Below, piece by piece: positions 52,880 through 64,000 of a stretch of 64,000 bases of DNA (position 1 is the first letter of the stretch; each line of letters starts with the position of its first letter). A program made the translations under genes and the position numbers. The stretch is from positions 124,001 through 188,000 of the forward strand of contig NZ_VNIB01000001.1 in the NCBI RefSeq assembly GCF_008124615.1, in the 5' to 3' direction. The DNA comes from Geothermobacter ehrlichii (lineage in GTDB: Bacteria; Desulfobacterota; Desulfuromonadia; Desulfuromonadales; Geothermobacteraceae). The notes below the pieces were generated by a model that saw only the letters and a program-made list of their open reading frames with translations, searched no databases and was not told the origin of the DNA.

Positions 52880-53538
52880 ATGATCGATCTGCATACCCAC
52901 ACCATTTTCAGCGACGGAGAGCTGATTCCGGCCGAACTGGCCCGACGTGCGGCGGTGGCCGGGTACGAGGCCCTGGCCATGACCGACCATGGCGACCGTT
53001 CCAATCTCGACCTGATCATTCCCCGCCTGGCCCGGGTGGCCGCCGAGCTGGGTGAAGCCTGGGGGCTGACCGTCCTGCCGGGTATCGAGCTGACCCATGT
53101 GCCGCCGGCGCAGATTGCCGCCGCCGCGGCCGAGGCGCGGCAGCTGGGGGCGAAGATCATCATCGTTCACGGCGAGACCCTGGTCGAGCCGGTGGCTGTC
53201 GGCACCAACCGGGCGGCCCTGGAGGCCGATATCGACATTCTGGCCCATCCCGGCCTGATCGGCGAGGACGAGGCACGCCTGGCGGCGGAGCGGGGCATCT
53301 GCCTGGAGCTGACCACCCGCAAGGGACACAGCCTGAGCAACGGTCATGTTGCCCGCATGGCCCTCGTCGCCGGCGCCCGGCTGATCGTCAACAACGACGC
53401 CCATGCGCCGGGGGATCTGCTGTCGCCGGCGCTGATGCGGCAGGTGGTCCGCGGCGCCGGGCTGGACGAGGTGCAGGCCGACGCGGTGCTGGCCAATGCC
53501 AGGCATCTGGTGCAAAAGGCGCTGGCGGGGAGGGGCTG

Positions 53539-53539
<1 letters not shown>
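52880..53539 (+). CDS. PHP-domain phosphoesterase (HisK-like)
   Basis: A 219-residue PHP fold. The metal sites are 'MIDLHTHTIFSDGEL', 'LAMTDHGDRSNLD', 'GIELTHV', 'IIIVHGETL', 'ILAHPGLI' and 'NDAHAPGDL', all present in order. It resembles histidinol-phosphate-type phosphatases of the PHP superfamily, but these are often of broad or unknown specificity. ATG 52880 has AAGGTGAAAG upstream. It overlaps the next gene by one base. Confidence 0.87.
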
Positions 53540-56183
<2,644 letters not shown>

Positions 56184-56186
56184 GTC

Positions 56187-57746
56187 ATGAGCGACATTCA
56201 TCAGGAACGGATACTGATTCTCGATTTCGGTTCCCAGTACACCCAGCTGATCGCCCGCCGGGTGCGGGAGGCGCATGTCTACTGCGAGCTGCACCCCTTC
56301 GACATGGAGCTGGAGGCGATACGTTCCTTTCGCCCCAACGGCATCATCCTGTCGGGCGGTCCCAAGTCGGTCTACGAGGAGGGGGCGCCGTCGATTCCCG
56401 GCGAGCTGTTCGACCTGGGCATCCCGGTTCTCGGCATCTGCTACGGCATGCAGCTGATGTGCGACCATTTCGGCGGCCGGGTCGTGCCGGCCGGCAAGCG
56501 GGAATACGGTCATGCCGAACTGCACGCCAAGGGACGGCCCGGTCCTCTGTTCGAAGGTTTTTTCCTTGATGGCAAAAGCCCGGTCTGGATGAGCCACGGC
56601 GATCACGTCGAGCAGGTGCCGGACGGCTTCGAGGTGGTTGCCGGCACCGACAACGCGCCGGTCTGCGCCATTCAGGACGTGGCGCGAAACCTCTACGGGG
56701 TGCAGTTCCATCCGGAGGTGAACCACACCCCGCGCGGCGAAATCCTGATCGATATCTTCGTCCGTTCCATCTGTGGCTGCACCGGCCAGTGGACCCCCGG
56801 CCAGATCATCGAGGACGCCGTCGCCCGCATCCGGCGCCAGGTCGGCCGCGAGCATGTCATCCTCGGTCTTTCCGGCGGCGTCGATTCCTCCGTCGCCGCC
56901 AGCCTGATCCATCGCGCCATCGGCGACCAGCTGACCTGCGTCTTCGTCAACAACGGCCTGCTGCGCCTGGGCGAGCCGGAGCAGGTTCTTGCCACCTTCG
57001 CCGAGAACATGGGGGTGAAGGTGGTTTACGTCGACGCCGAGGACCGGTTTCTGAAGGCCCTGAAGGGGGTGGCCGATCCGGAACGGAAGCGCAAGATCAT
57101 CGGCAACCTCTTTGTCGATATCTTCGAGGAGGAGGCGACCAAGCTGCCGGACGCCCGCTGGTTGGCCCAAGGGACCATCTACCCCGACGTCATCGAATCG
57201 GCCGGGGCCAAGACCGGCAAGGCGCACACCATCAAGAGCCACCACAATGTCGGCGGGCTGCCCGACTACATGAAGCTGAAGCTGCTTGAGCCGCTGCGCG
57301 AGCTGTTCAAGGACGAGGTGCGCGCCATCGGCGAGGAGTTGGGGCTGCCGCACCAGATGGTCTGGCGGCACCCCTTCCCGGGGCCCGGGCTGGGCGTCCG
57401 CATTCTCGGCGAGGTGAAAAAGGAGTATGCCGACATCTTGCGGCGCGCCGACGCCATCTACATCGAGGAGCTCTACAAGAGCGGCCATTACGACAAGATC
57501 AGCCAGGCTTTCGCCGTCTTTCTGCCGGTGAAGTCGGTCGGAGTCATGGGCGACGGCCGTACCTACGAGTACGTGATCGCCCTGCGGGCGGTCGAGACCC
57601 GCGATTTCATGACCGCCAGCTGGTATCCCATGCCCTACGAGGATCTGGCCCGCATCTCCAACCGCATCATCAACGAGGTGAAAGGCGTCAACCGGGTCAC
57701 CTACGACATTTCGAGCAAGCCGCCCGCCACCATCGAGTGGGAGTAG
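56187..57746 (+). CDS. guaA: GMP synthase GuaA (glutamine-hydrolysing)
   Basis: A bifunctional enzyme of 519 residues. A class I glutamine amidotransferase domain (about 8-200) carries the Cys of '[16 protein letters not shown]' and the His-x-Glu of '[12 protein letters not shown]'. The ATP-pyrophosphatase domain has the PP-loop '[20 protein letters not shown]'. The C-terminal dimerisation domain ends '[10 protein letters not shown]', the canonical terminus of GuaA. It converts XMP to GMP. It shares the guaB transcript and ends at a strong bidirectional terminator. Confidence 0.97.
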   Translation: MSDIHQERILILDFGSQYTQLIARRVREAHVYCELHPFDMELEAIRSFRPNGIILSGGPKSVYEEGAPSIPGELFDLGIPVLGICYGMQLMCDHFGGRVVPAGKREYGHAELHAKGRPGPLFEGFFLDGKSPVWMSHGDHVEQVPDGFEVVAGTDNAPVCAIQDVARNLYGVQFHPEVNHTPRGEILIDIFVRSICGCTGQWTPGQIIEDAVARIRRQVGREHVILGLSGGVDSSVAASLIHRAIGDQLTCVFVNNGLLRLGEPEQVLATFAENMGVKVVYVDAEDRFLKALKGVADPERKRKIIGNLFVDIFEEEATKLPDARWLAQGTIYPDVIESAGAKTGKAHTIKSHHNVGGLPDYMKLKLLEPLRELFKDEVRAIGEELGLPHQMVWRHPFPGPGLGVRILGEVKKEYADILRRADAIYIEELYKSGHYDKISQAFAVFLPVKSVGVMGDGRTYEYVIALRAVETRDFMTASWYPMPYEDLARISNRIINEVKGVNRVTYDISSKPPATIEWE

Positions 57747-57767
57747 ATTCTACGGGCTGCAAGTGAT

Positions 57768-57813
57768 CCAAACAGAAACGCCGCCGGTATTTTCCGGCGG
57801 CGTTTCTGTTTGG
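57768..57813. terminator. Bidirectional terminator between guaA and efflux operon
   Basis: A perfect 20-bp stem (arms 57768-57787 and 57794-57813) with a TATTTT loop. Its outer end is T-rich on both strands (AAACAG...CTGTTT), so it can stop both guaBA (+) and the emrB gene (-), which ends 6 bp beyond it. Confidence 0.9.
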
Positions 57814-57818
57814 CGAAG

Positions 57819-59366
57819 TCAGCTTCTCTCTCTGCGCATGACCCAGAAGATGGCGGCCAGAAAGGATGAGCCGAGAAGGGCGAAGATGAAGCCGTGACGG
57901 AAGGTGTCCTGGAAGGCGTAGCTGGTGGCGTAGAGACGCTGCAGCCCGGTCAGCAGCAGCTGCGCCTTGACCTCGGCCGTTGCCGCGTCGGCGCCGATGC
58001 GCCCGGCCAGCTCCGGCAGCCGGTTCTGCAGATGGATGACATTCTGCATCACCCCGATCCCCTCATAGTGCACCGCCGCCGATTTCTCCAGGGTGTTGGT
58101 GGCGATCGCCGTGCCCAGGCTGCCGCCGACGAAGCGCAGATAGTGCATCAGGCTCACACCGAGGGCGGTATAGGGTCCCAGGTGACGCAGGGCCAGGGCC
58201 GACAGCGGCGCGAAGAAGGAGCCGAGGCTGATGCCGAGGGGGATGGTCAACAGGGCGGCGCGGGTCGCCGGCGTGAAATAGTTGAGGGACGGCAGCAGGA
58301 AATAGCTGGTCAGCAGGTAGGTCAGGGTGCTGACCACCAGCACCTTCTGCGCGCCTAAGCGGTCGCTGAGAATGCCTGCCAGCGGTGAGAAGATGGCGAT
58401 GAAGATGGCGAAGACGAGCATGTGCAGGCCGGTGTCGAAGGTGCTCAGTTGCTTCAGGTTCTCATAGTAGAGGGGGAGCAGGTAGAAGACCTGGTAGATG
58501 GAAAGGCCCAGGACCAGAAAGTAGAATCCCATCGACAGGGTGTAGACCTTGTCCCGGAAGATCCGGGGGTCGATGAGCGGCCTGTCGCTGTACAGCTCGC
58601 TCAGCAGGTAGAGAACGAGGAGCAGCGCCGCGCCGTAGCCGAGCACGCCGATGAGAGTCGACTGCCCCCAGCCGAGCTGCTGCCCCTTGGAGAGCAGGAC
58701 CAGCAGGCTGACGGTGAAGCCGCCGAGCAGCAGGTAGCTGCGGAAATTGAAGTGCAGCTTTCGGCTGCCGCCCGGCATTTTCGGCAGGTAGAAGGCAGCG
58801 GCGACCAGGTTGAGAACGCCGATCGGCAGGTTGATGTAGAAAACCCAGCGCCAGTCGAGGTGCTCGGTGATCCAGCCGCCGATGGTTGGTCCCAGCGAGG
58901 GGGCGAAACTGACGCCCATGGCGTAGATGCCCATGGCCAGGCCGCGTTTTTCCGGCGGATAGATCAGAAAGAGAATGGTCTGGGCGCTGGCCATGATGAA
59001 GGCCTCACCCGCCCCCTGCACCACCCGGGAGACGATCATCTGCGGCAGGGTGGCCGCCATGCCGCAGAAGGCGCTGGCGAGAGTGAAGACCGTCAGGCCG
59101 ATGAGAAAAAGCCGTTTCAGACCGAGAACGGTGCCCAGGCTGTGGGTCAGCAGCAGGGCGACCGCCGCCGCCGTCATGTAGGCGGTGATCACCCATTGCA
59201 CCCCGTACAGGTCGGTGGCCAGCGGCCCCATCATCTTGGGGACGATGACGTCGACCACGGTGGTGTCGAGGATGGCCATGAAGGAGCCGACCATCACCAC
59301 CACCGTCAGCAGGGTGCGAAAGCCGACCGAGATGCTCGCGGCGATATCCTGCGGCTGCTGCGTCAT
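57819..59366 (-). CDS. DHA2-family drug efflux MFS (EmrB/QacA type)
   Basis: A proton-driven exporter of 515 residues with 14 hydrophobic segments. Motif D1 'VGSFMAILDTTVVDVIVPKM' is near the N-terminus ('LDTTVVDVA' in drug pumps), and 'QWVITAYMTAAAVALLLTHS' forms helix 2. Motif C 'GVSFAPSLGPTIGGWITEHL' is present in helix 5. It overlaps the EmrA-like gene by 4 bp and would form an inner-membrane pump with it and the TolC-like protein of the same operon. The drug is unknown. Confidence 0.93.
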   Translation of the reverse strand: MTQQPQDIAASISVGFRTLLTVVVMVGSFMAILDTTVVDVIVPKMMGPLATDLYGVQWVITAYMTAAAVALLLTHSLGTVLGLKRLFLIGLTVFTLASAFCGMAATLPQMIVSRVVQGAGEAFIMASAQTILFLIYPPEKRGLAMGIYAMGVSFAPSLGPTIGGWITEHLDWRWVFYINLPIGVLNLVAAAFYLPKMPGGSRKLHFNFRSYLLLGGFTVSLLVLLSKGQQLGWGQSTLIGVLGYGAALLLVLYLLSELYSDRPLIDPRIFRDKVYTLSMGFYFLVLGLSIYQVFYLLPLYYENLKQLSTFDTGLHMLVFAIFIAIFSPLAGILSDRLGAQKVLVVSTLTYLLTSYFLLPSLNYFTPATRAALLTIPLGISLGSFFAPLSALALRHLGPYTALGVSLMHYLRFVGGSLGTAIATNTLEKSAAVHYEGIGVMQNVIHLQNRLPELAGRIGADAATAEVKAQLLLTGLQRLYATSYAFQDTFRHGFIFALLGSSFLAAIFWVMRRERS

Positions 59367-60526
59367 GACTTTTTGCGCCTGATTTCCACCTCGCCGCCGA
59401 GACCGACCCGCAGCGGAGCGAGATCGCCTTCGTCGATGCGGATCCGCACCGGGATGCGCTGTGAGACCTTGGTGAACTCGCCGGCCGAGATGTCCCGGGG
59501 GGCCAGAGCGAAGGTGGCGGCGGAAGCGGGAAGGACCTGTTCCACCGTGCCGCGCCAGCTGCGTCCCGGGAAGGCGTCGATGCGAATGATGGCCTCGGCA
59601 CCCGAGCCGACCCCGTCGAGCTTGTTCTCTTCGAGCAGGGCGATGATGTAGAGATCGGCGGGATCGACCAGGGCGAGCACGGGCCGACCGGGAGCGACGC
59701 TGGCGCCGGCGCTGACGAACTTTTTCGCTACCCGGCCATCGATGGGACTGGTCAGGGTGGTGCTGGCCAGATCCTTGCGGGCCTTGTCGAGACTGGCCTG
59801 CAGCCGGTCGACCTCGGCCTGGGCCGCTGCCAGGTTCTTTTGCAGTTCGAGTAGCTGATCCTGGCGGGTGGCGGCCAGGGTCCGCTGCAGCCGAGCCGCC
59901 TCCAGGGCCGCCTCCAGGGCCTGTCGCCGGCGCACCAGGGCATCCTGTTCAGCGCTGGCGGCGTCGAGTTCGGCGGTGAGTTTTTCCAGCCGCTGCCGGG
60001 GAACGACCTGCTGTTCGAACAGGCGCAGAACGCGGTCGCGATCGCGCCGCAGCTGGTCGATACGGGCCTGCAGGGCGGCGATGCGGGCGGCCAGGGCCTC
60101 CTTTTCCTGTCGGACCCGCCTGATCTCCTGTTCCGCCTGTGCCGTGGCCAGTGGAAGTTCCCTGGACAGGCGCCGGTAGCCGAGCTTAAGGCCGGCCTTT
60201 TTCTCCTTCGCCTTGCGCAGGGCGGCCTCGGCCTTTTCGACCTCGATGCGGTAGCGGTCGGTATCGAGCCGGGCGAGAATCTGCCCCTTGTGTACCGTCT
60301 CGCCCTCCCTGACTGTCAGTTCGGCGAGGACGCCGCCGACGCGATCGAAACCGACTTCGGTCAGGCTGTCGCTGGCGACGAAGACGGCGTTGGTGACGGC
60401 GTAGGCCAGGCGATGGCTGACGAAACGCACCAGGCCGACTGCCAGGACGACGATCAGCAGCAACAGGATGACAGTTGCCAGTTTGCGCTTGTTCACGGGA
60501 CGTTTGCCGTTCTTTTCTGAACTCAT
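59363..60526 (-). CDS. HlyD/EmrA-family membrane fusion protein
   Basis: A 387-residue periplasmic adaptor. A single N-terminal membrane helix is 'LATVILLLLIVVLAVGLVRF'. The lipoyl domain is split: 'DRVGGVLAELTVREGETVHK' before and 'LTSPIDGRVAKKFVSAGASV' after a long alpha-helical hairpin (about 115-240). A beta-barrel segment with 'ISAGEFTKVSQRIPVRIRID' closes it. It bridges the MFS pump and TolC. It overlaps both neighbours (tetR and emrB-like) by 4 bp. Confidence 0.92.
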   Translation of the reverse strand: MSSEKNGKRPVNKRKLATVILLLLIVVLAVGLVRFVSHRLAYAVTNAVFVASDSLTEVGFDRVGGVLAELTVREGETVHKGQILARLDTDRYRIEVEKAEAALRKAKEKKAGLKLGYRRLSRELPLATAQAEQEIRRVRQEKEALAARIAALQARIDQLRRDRDRVLRLFEQQVVPRQRLEKLTAELDAASAEQDALVRRRQALEAALEAARLQRTLAATRQDQLLELQKNLAAAQAEVDRLQASLDKARKDLASTTLTSPIDGRVAKKFVSAGASVAPGRPVLALVDPADLYIIALLEENKLDGVGSGAEAIIRIDAFPGRSWRGTVEQVLPASAATFALAPRDISAGEFTKVSQRIPVRIRIDEGDLAPLRVGLGGEVEIRRKKS

Positions 60527-61128
60527 GGGCGCTCAACCTCTTCGGTGAAAATCGGGCCTCGCTCCAGCATGGCCTGGAGATGACGGCTCAGGGTTTCGGG
60601 GTCGTCGTGTTCCGGCCGGTAGCCGGGCAGAAAGCGGCGCAGCGGCGCGGACTGGAACAGGTGCAGGGTCATGCCGATGATCGATCCTGCCAGCAGGGCC
60701 GGATCGTGTCCGGGGCTGAGCCGGGCACAGAGCCGGTTCAGTGCCTCGGTCACTTCGGCGAAGACGGTTTGCGCCAGCTGCTGCAACCGCCGTTCGTCGC
60801 CGTCGAGCAGTTCGCGCTGGATCAGGCGACAGAAGGTCTGGTCTTCGGCCAGCTGCCGGCAGAGCAGATCGACCGTGTCGAGCAGCCGCCGCCTGTCCGG
60901 CCGATCGCTGTTCAGCACGGCCAGCAGGCGTTCGGCGCGGCCGGAAAAGGCCTGCTGCATGGCCGCCAGGTAGAGCTCATCCTTGTCGCGGAAATGATGG
61001 TAGATGCTGCCGACGTTCAGCCCGCAGAAACGGGCGATGTCGCGCATGCTGACGCCGGCGTATCCGGCGTCGGCGAACAGGCCGATGGCGACCTCGAGTA
61101 TCTCCTGTCGGCTGCTCTGCCTGGGCAT
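60523..61128 (-). CDS. TetR-family transcriptional regulator of efflux operon
   Basis: 201 residues. The N-terminal TetR HTH has 'EILEVAIGLFADAGYAGVSM' and 'RDIARFCGLNVGSIYHHFRD' (helices 1-4). The C-terminal effector part resembles the CecR group ('LLAGSIIGMTLHLFQSAPLR'). The start at 61128 has AGGTGA upstream; the longer frame upstream is the reverse strand of tolC sequence. It is the second gene of the operon, between tolC and emrA, so it would repress its own expression at the palindrome near 62475-62486. Confidence 0.92.
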   Translation of the reverse strand: MPRQSSRQEILEVAIGLFADAGYAGVSMRDIARFCGLNVGSIYHHFRDKDELYLAAMQQAFSGRAERLLAVLNSDRPDRRRLLDTVDLLCRQLAEDQTFCRLIQRELLDGDERRLQQLAQTVFAEVTEALNRLCARLSPGHDPALLAGSIIGMTLHLFQSAPLRRFLPGYRPEHDDPETLSRHLQAMLERGPIFTEEVERP

Positions 61129-61139
61129 GGCGCTCACCT

Positions 61140-62453
61140 TCACCTGCTTCTTGCCGGCTGCCGGCCGAGGGCGTAGTCGAGTTGCGCCGCAGCCAGAAGC
61201 TGGCCGTAACGGGCCGCCTGCAGGTTCGATTCGGCCCGGGTGAGGGTGGTGCGGGCCTCGATCAGGTCGCTGATCGAAATCAGGTTTTCGCGGAACTGCA
61301 GCACCGACATGCGGTGATTTTCCCGTGCCTGCTGCAAGGCTTTTTCGGCTGTTTCCCGGTTCTGCCGCGCCGTCTGCAGACGGCGCAGGGCCTGTTCCAC
61401 CTGCAGACCGATCATGTCGCGCAGCTCTTTCAGCGCCTGGCGCTTTTCCTGCAGCCGGTGCCGCTCGGCGTTGAGCCGGGCCCGGTCGGCGCCGCCGGCG
61501 AACAGGTTCCATTGCAGGCGCAGGCCGATGGCGCTGTTTTCGTTATTGCGATAGATGTTGCGCGACGCGTTCAGGTTGTCGCCGTCGCGCCAGTAGCCGG
61601 CCACCAGGGCCAGCTCCGGATAGAAGGCGCTGCCGGCCAGTCGCAGCTTTTGCCGTGCCGCCTCCAGGGCGAGGGTGGCGGCATGCAGCTCCGGCCGCTT
61701 CGCCAGGGCTTCGTCGATCAGGCTGTCCAGTTCGCCGTCGCCTGCCGGCAACGACGGTTCGATCAGGTCGATGGCCGCCTGGCGCGGCCGCCCGAGCAGC
61801 AGGTTGAGTCGGCTGCGGGCCACCAGCACCCGGCTTTCGGCCGTCGCCAGCTGCTGTTCGGCCGCCGCCAGCGCCACTTCGGCCTTGAGCACATCGTTGC
61901 CCGCAATCATCCCCTGGGCGTTGAGGGCGCGCGCGTCCTGCAGGTGACGGTCGAACTGCTGCCTCTGCTCCGCGGCCAGACGGCGGTCAGCGCGGGCCAG
62001 CAGCAGTTCGATAGCGGCGGCGCGGACATCGAACGCCAGCTTGCGGCGGGCGGCCTCCAGATCCCAGGCGGCCAGGTCGGCGCCGATCGCGGCCAGCTTC
62101 TGCCGGGCACTAAGGGCAAAACCGGTGAACAGGGGCTGGGTCAGGGAGAGCTGGTAGTGCACCAGATCTTCGTCGTTGACGGTGAACGACAGGCCGTTGA
62201 AGCGCTCGAAAGGACGCTCGTCAAGCCGGTCGTAGCTGTAGGCGGCATCGATGCGGAACAAGCGCTCGGCTTTGGCCGCCCGTGCCTCCGCCCGGGCGGC
62301 CGCCAGGCGTTCCTTGGCCTGTTCGATCCTCTCGTGACTGGACAGGGCGATGCTCACCGCCTGGTCGATGTCGAGCCGGGCGGGGGCCTCCGCCCGGCCC
62401 CGGACGGGGAGCAGGCAGAGTATCAACAGTACGACAACGGGCAATCGGCTCAT
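61140..62453 (-). CDS. TolC-family outer-membrane efflux protein
   Basis: A 437-residue protein with a signal peptide ('LPVVVLLILCLLPVRGRAEA') and two OEP halves, each with long coiled-coil helices: 'HERIEQAKERLAAARAEARA' and 'RKLAFDVRAAAIELLLARAD' in the first half, and 'LRLQWNLFAGGADRARLNAE' in the second. This is the TolC trimer channel. The start has GGAGG on its strand. It is the first gene of the operon tolC-tetR-emrA-emrB. Confidence 0.92.
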   Translation of the reverse strand: MSRLPVVVLLILCLLPVRGRAEAPARLDIDQAVSIALSSHERIEQAKERLAAARAEARAAKAERLFRIDAAYSYDRLDERPFERFNGLSFTVNDEDLVHYQLSLTQPLFTGFALSARQKLAAIGADLAAWDLEAARRKLAFDVRAAAIELLLARADRRLAAEQRQQFDRHLQDARALNAQGMIAGNDVLKAEVALAAAEQQLATAESRVLVARSRLNLLLGRPRQAAIDLIEPSLPAGDGELDSLIDEALAKRPELHAATLALEAARQKLRLAGSAFYPELALVAGYWRDGDNLNASRNIYRNNENSAIGLRLQWNLFAGGADRARLNAERHRLQEKRQALKELRDMIGLQVEQALRRLQTARQNRETAEKALQQARENHRMSVLQFRENLISISDLIEARTTLTRAESNLQAARYGQLLAAAQLDYALGRQPARSR

Positions 62454-62474
62454 GGTCGGCCTCCGGATGGATTA

Positions 62475-62518
62475 AAACGAACGTTTGATACTATAGGAAG
62501 GTGCCGGCCCGGTGTCAA
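62475..62518 (-). promoter_or_regulatory. Efflux-operon promoter with TetR-type operator
   Basis: On the - strand, TTGACA (62513-62518) and TATAGT (62490-62495) are 17 bp apart. The palindrome AAACG-TT-CGTTT (62475-62486) lies just downstream of the -10, over the expected start of transcription. This is the layout of a TetR-repressed promoter. Confidence 0.8.
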
Positions 62519-62529
62519 GGAGGCAGGTG

Positions 62530-63117
62530 ATGTTTTTCCCTGTTGGCACGGTGCGGCTTGCGTCCGGCGTCCGAATTCTCTACCCTTGCTTCATGCGTAA
62601 CCTGCTGGGATCCATCCTTGTTGTCATTCTGCTGCTCTGGCCGCTGGCATCCGCCGGCCCGGCGGCGATCAGCGCCTTTCAGTTCCAGTCCTTTGCCGAG
62701 CAGTGTTTCCGTCTGCTGAAGGCGGGCCGTTTCGAACAGCTGGCGCGGCTCTATCATCTTCCCGCCGGTTATCCGCCGGAACGGATCCGGCGGGAGCGAA
62801 GGGAAATCACTGCAGGGCTCGAGCGGTTGACGGAGGTATTTGGCGCGCCAGACGGCTGTGCCGAGGTGGAAGGGGAGGCGGCGATGCAACTTTTCGAACT
62901 GGAAGGGCTGGATGCCGGCTACTGGCGTGACCGGCCGCGTTCGAACCGGGTGGCCTGTCGGACCACCTTCGACCGCATGGGGTCGGGCCGCGTCGTCTTC
63001 CGCATCGTGGTCTACGACCGGCGGCTGCAGTTGCGCTCTGTCGGTTTTGCCCTGCCCGGTGGCAGCAAGCGGGCACAAAGGGCCGGGCGGGAGCTGGGGC
63101 GGCAGCCGACGGAATGA
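62530..63117 (+). CDS. Hypothetical secreted/membrane-anchored protein
   Basis: 195 residues from ATG 62530, which has AAGGAGG at ideal spacing. A conventional signal peptide begins only at ATG 62593 ('RNLLGSILVVILLLWPLASA'), which lacks a ribosome-binding site, so the true start is unresolved. The mature part (alpha-beta, with 'QFQSFAEQCFRLLKAGRFEQ' at its start) looks like a DUF4864/NTF2-like periplasmic protein, but I do not recognise a definite family. Its start region overlaps the -35 of the divergent efflux promoter. A MazG-like gene follows after 10 bp. Confidence 0.6.
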   Translation: MFFPVGTVRLASGVRILYPCFMRNLLGSILVVILLLWPLASAGPAAISAFQFQSFAEQCFRLLKAGRFEQLARLYHLPAGYPPERIRRERREITAGLERLTEVFGAPDGCAEVEGEAAMQLFELEGLDAGYWRDRPRSNRVACRTTFDRMGSGRVVFRIVVYDRRLQLRSVGFALPGGSKRAQRAGRELGRQPTE

Positions 63118-63127
63118 AGGAGGAAAA

Positions 63128-63496
63128 ATGACCGACAGGGAGACGACCCTGGCCGAGCTGAAGGCGGCCATGGCCCGCTTTGTCGAGGAGCGCAACTGGC
63201 GGCAGTATCACACGCCCAAGAACCTGGCCATGTCCGTCGCCATCGAGGCGGCCGAACTGATGGAGCACTTCCAGTGGGACGGCGACATCGACCCCGGTGC
63301 GCTCGACGAGCGGCAGCGTCGCGAGATCGGCGCGGAGATGGCCGATGTCCTGCTCTATCTCTGCTCCCTGAGCACCTGTCTCGACATCGACCTGGCGGCG
63401 GCGACCGCCGACAAACTGGCCTGTAACCGGCGGCGATTCCCCGTCGAGCGGGTGAAGGGGCGCGCCCATCGTCATCAGTGGAAGGACGGAGGCTGA
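63128..63496 (+). CDS. MazG-like nucleotide pyrophosphohydrolase
   Basis: 122 residues. It belongs to the short dUTPase/MazG (RS21-C6-like) type: 'FVEERNWRQYHTPKNLAMSV', then 'AIEAAELMEHFQWDGDID' (EAAEL.EHFQW) and 'EIGAEMADVLLYLCSLST' (E..D...Y). It hydrolyses (d)NTPs to monophosphates, preferring dCTP or modified forms in known members. ATG 63128 follows AAGGAGGAAAA. It reads directly into the HTH/WYL-type gene. Confidence 0.92.
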   Translation: MTDRETTLAELKAAMARFVEERNWRQYHTPKNLAMSVAIEAAELMEHFQWDGDIDPGALDERQRREIGAEMADVLLYLCSLSTCLDIDLAAATADKLACNRRRFPVERVKGRAHRHQWKDGG

Positions 63497-64000
63497 ATGT
63501 CAGGGGCGAAACGCAGGCCGGGCAAGCCGGCCAAAAAGTACAGCCAGGCGGCGCGGCTGCATGATGTGATCCGCATTCTCGAGGCCCGCTACGGTGCCAC
63601 GGTCGACGAGCTGGCAGAGGAATGCGGCGTTACCCGGCGCACCGTTTATCGCGACCTGCGGGCCATTGCCGACGCCGGCTATCCCCTGGTCAGCGAGCCG
63701 GGCGGGGACGGTCGGGTGGTCTACCGTTTTCTGACCGGCTTCAAGCAGGTACCGCCGGTCACCTTCTCCCTCGAGGAGCTGATGACCCTCTATCTGTGCC
63801 GCAACCAGCTGGCCTTTCTGCGCGGCACTCCCTTCCAGGACGATCTGGACGCCATTTTCGCCCGTATCAGGTCGTCGCTGCCACCGCGCAGCGTCGCCCA
63901 TCTGGAGCGGATCGCCACGGCGATGGCGCCGAAATTTTCCGGCGTGCGCGACTATGCCTCCCGCCGGGAGCAGCTGGTTCTGCTGCGCCGTGCCCTGCTG
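63497..64000 (+). CDS. HTH (WYL-type) transcriptional regulator, 3' end outside window
   Basis: The first 168 residues are visible. The N-terminal winged helix (about 18-75) reads 'VIRILEARYGATVDELAEEC' and 'GVTRRTVYRDLRAIADAGYP', the HTH_11 pattern of DeoR/YafY-like regulators. 'GFKQVPPVTFSLEELMTLYL' begins the linker before the WYL ligand-binding domain, which is outside the window. ATG 63497 begins at the stop of the MazG gene. Members with a WYL domain respond to nucleic acids or nucleotides. Confidence 0.85.
   Translation, partial: MSGAKRRPGKPAKKYSQAARLHDVIRILEARYGATVDELAEECGVTRRTVYRDLRAIADAGYPLVSEPGGDGRVVYRFLTGFKQVPPVTFSLEELMTLYLCRNQLAFLRGTPFQDDLDAIFARIRSSLPPRSVAHLERIATAMAPKFSGVRDYASRREQLVLLRRALL

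Overview
The window comes from a GC-rich Gram-negative chromosome, most likely a Desulfuromonadales/Geobacterales-type member of the Desulfobacterota (old Deltaproteobacteria). The grounds are the gene order pilMNOPQ-aroK-aroB-TPR-roadblock-aroQ-pepQ-accB-accC, a type IV pilus prepilin peptidase, a futalosine-pathway menaquinone gene (mqnA), many response-regulator, PilZ and DUF4388 proteins, and a succinic-semialdehyde-reductase-like dehydrogenase. This assignment is inferred from gene content and order; no rRNA gene is present.

Layout. 1-7632: an envelope-glycan or pilus-glycan cluster on the + strand, almost all overlapping genes: a TPR protein cut by the window edge, an ABC ATPase, a polytopic TPR membrane protein, a UbiA/DPPR-synthase-like prenyltransferase, two GT4 glycosyltransferases and a flippase. 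7633-8622: a decayed HEPN/MNT toxin-antitoxin pair on the - strand. 8623-10627: a GT9 glycosyltransferase and prepilin peptidase PilD. 10726-10994: a small XRE regulator behind a near-consensus promoter. 11072-16575: pilMNOPQ. 16653-19972: shikimate genes aroK, aroB and aroQ interleaved with a TPR protein and a roadblock/LC7 protein. 20068-24841: pepQ, accBC, a lipoate/biotin ligase family protein and mqnA. 24866-25360: a NUDIX hydrolase.

25440-37720 is a 12.2-kb genomic island in tRNA-Leu(UAA). It is bounded by a 56-bp direct repeat of the tRNA 3' end and contains no recognisable integrase. The cargo is almost entirely anti-phage or genome-conflict machinery: a decayed AbiEi copy, an intact AbiEi/AbiEii pair behind a striking 20-bp inverted-repeat operator, a type I restriction-modification operon (hsdR-DUF2971-hsdM-hsdS) followed by a DUF3800 protein, a broken GmrSD-like DUF262 gene, an intact two-gene TcmP/DUF5131 unit, and the N-terminal stub of what looks like an Mrr-type endonuclease. 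The TcmP/DUF5131 pair, and the DUF2971 gene inside the RM operon, are the best candidates in the window for something not well described.

37728-43424: metabolic and signalling genes, including three hotdog-fold proteins, a small MazG-like protein, isochorismatase, an alpha/beta hydrolase, a receiver-PilZ protein, a nitroreductase, a beta-hydroxyacid dehydrogenase and a ferritin-like protein. 43437-45935: AMMECR1 and typA on the - strand. 46150-54609: an M48 protease lipoprotein, a small membrane protein, miaB, two multidomain receiver-like signalling proteins, a PHP phosphatase and an M42 peptidase. 54639-57746: guaBA with its own promoter and a strong bidirectional terminator. 57819-62453 (-): a tripartite efflux operon tolC-tetR-emrA-emrB, with a promoter whose start region overlaps a palindromic TetR-type operator. 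62530-64000: a secreted or membrane hypothetical protein, a MazG-like pyrophosphohydrolase and the start of an HTH/WYL-type regulator cut by the window edge.

Start codons were chosen by Shine-Dalgarno spacing and family alignment from memory. No database search was possible.
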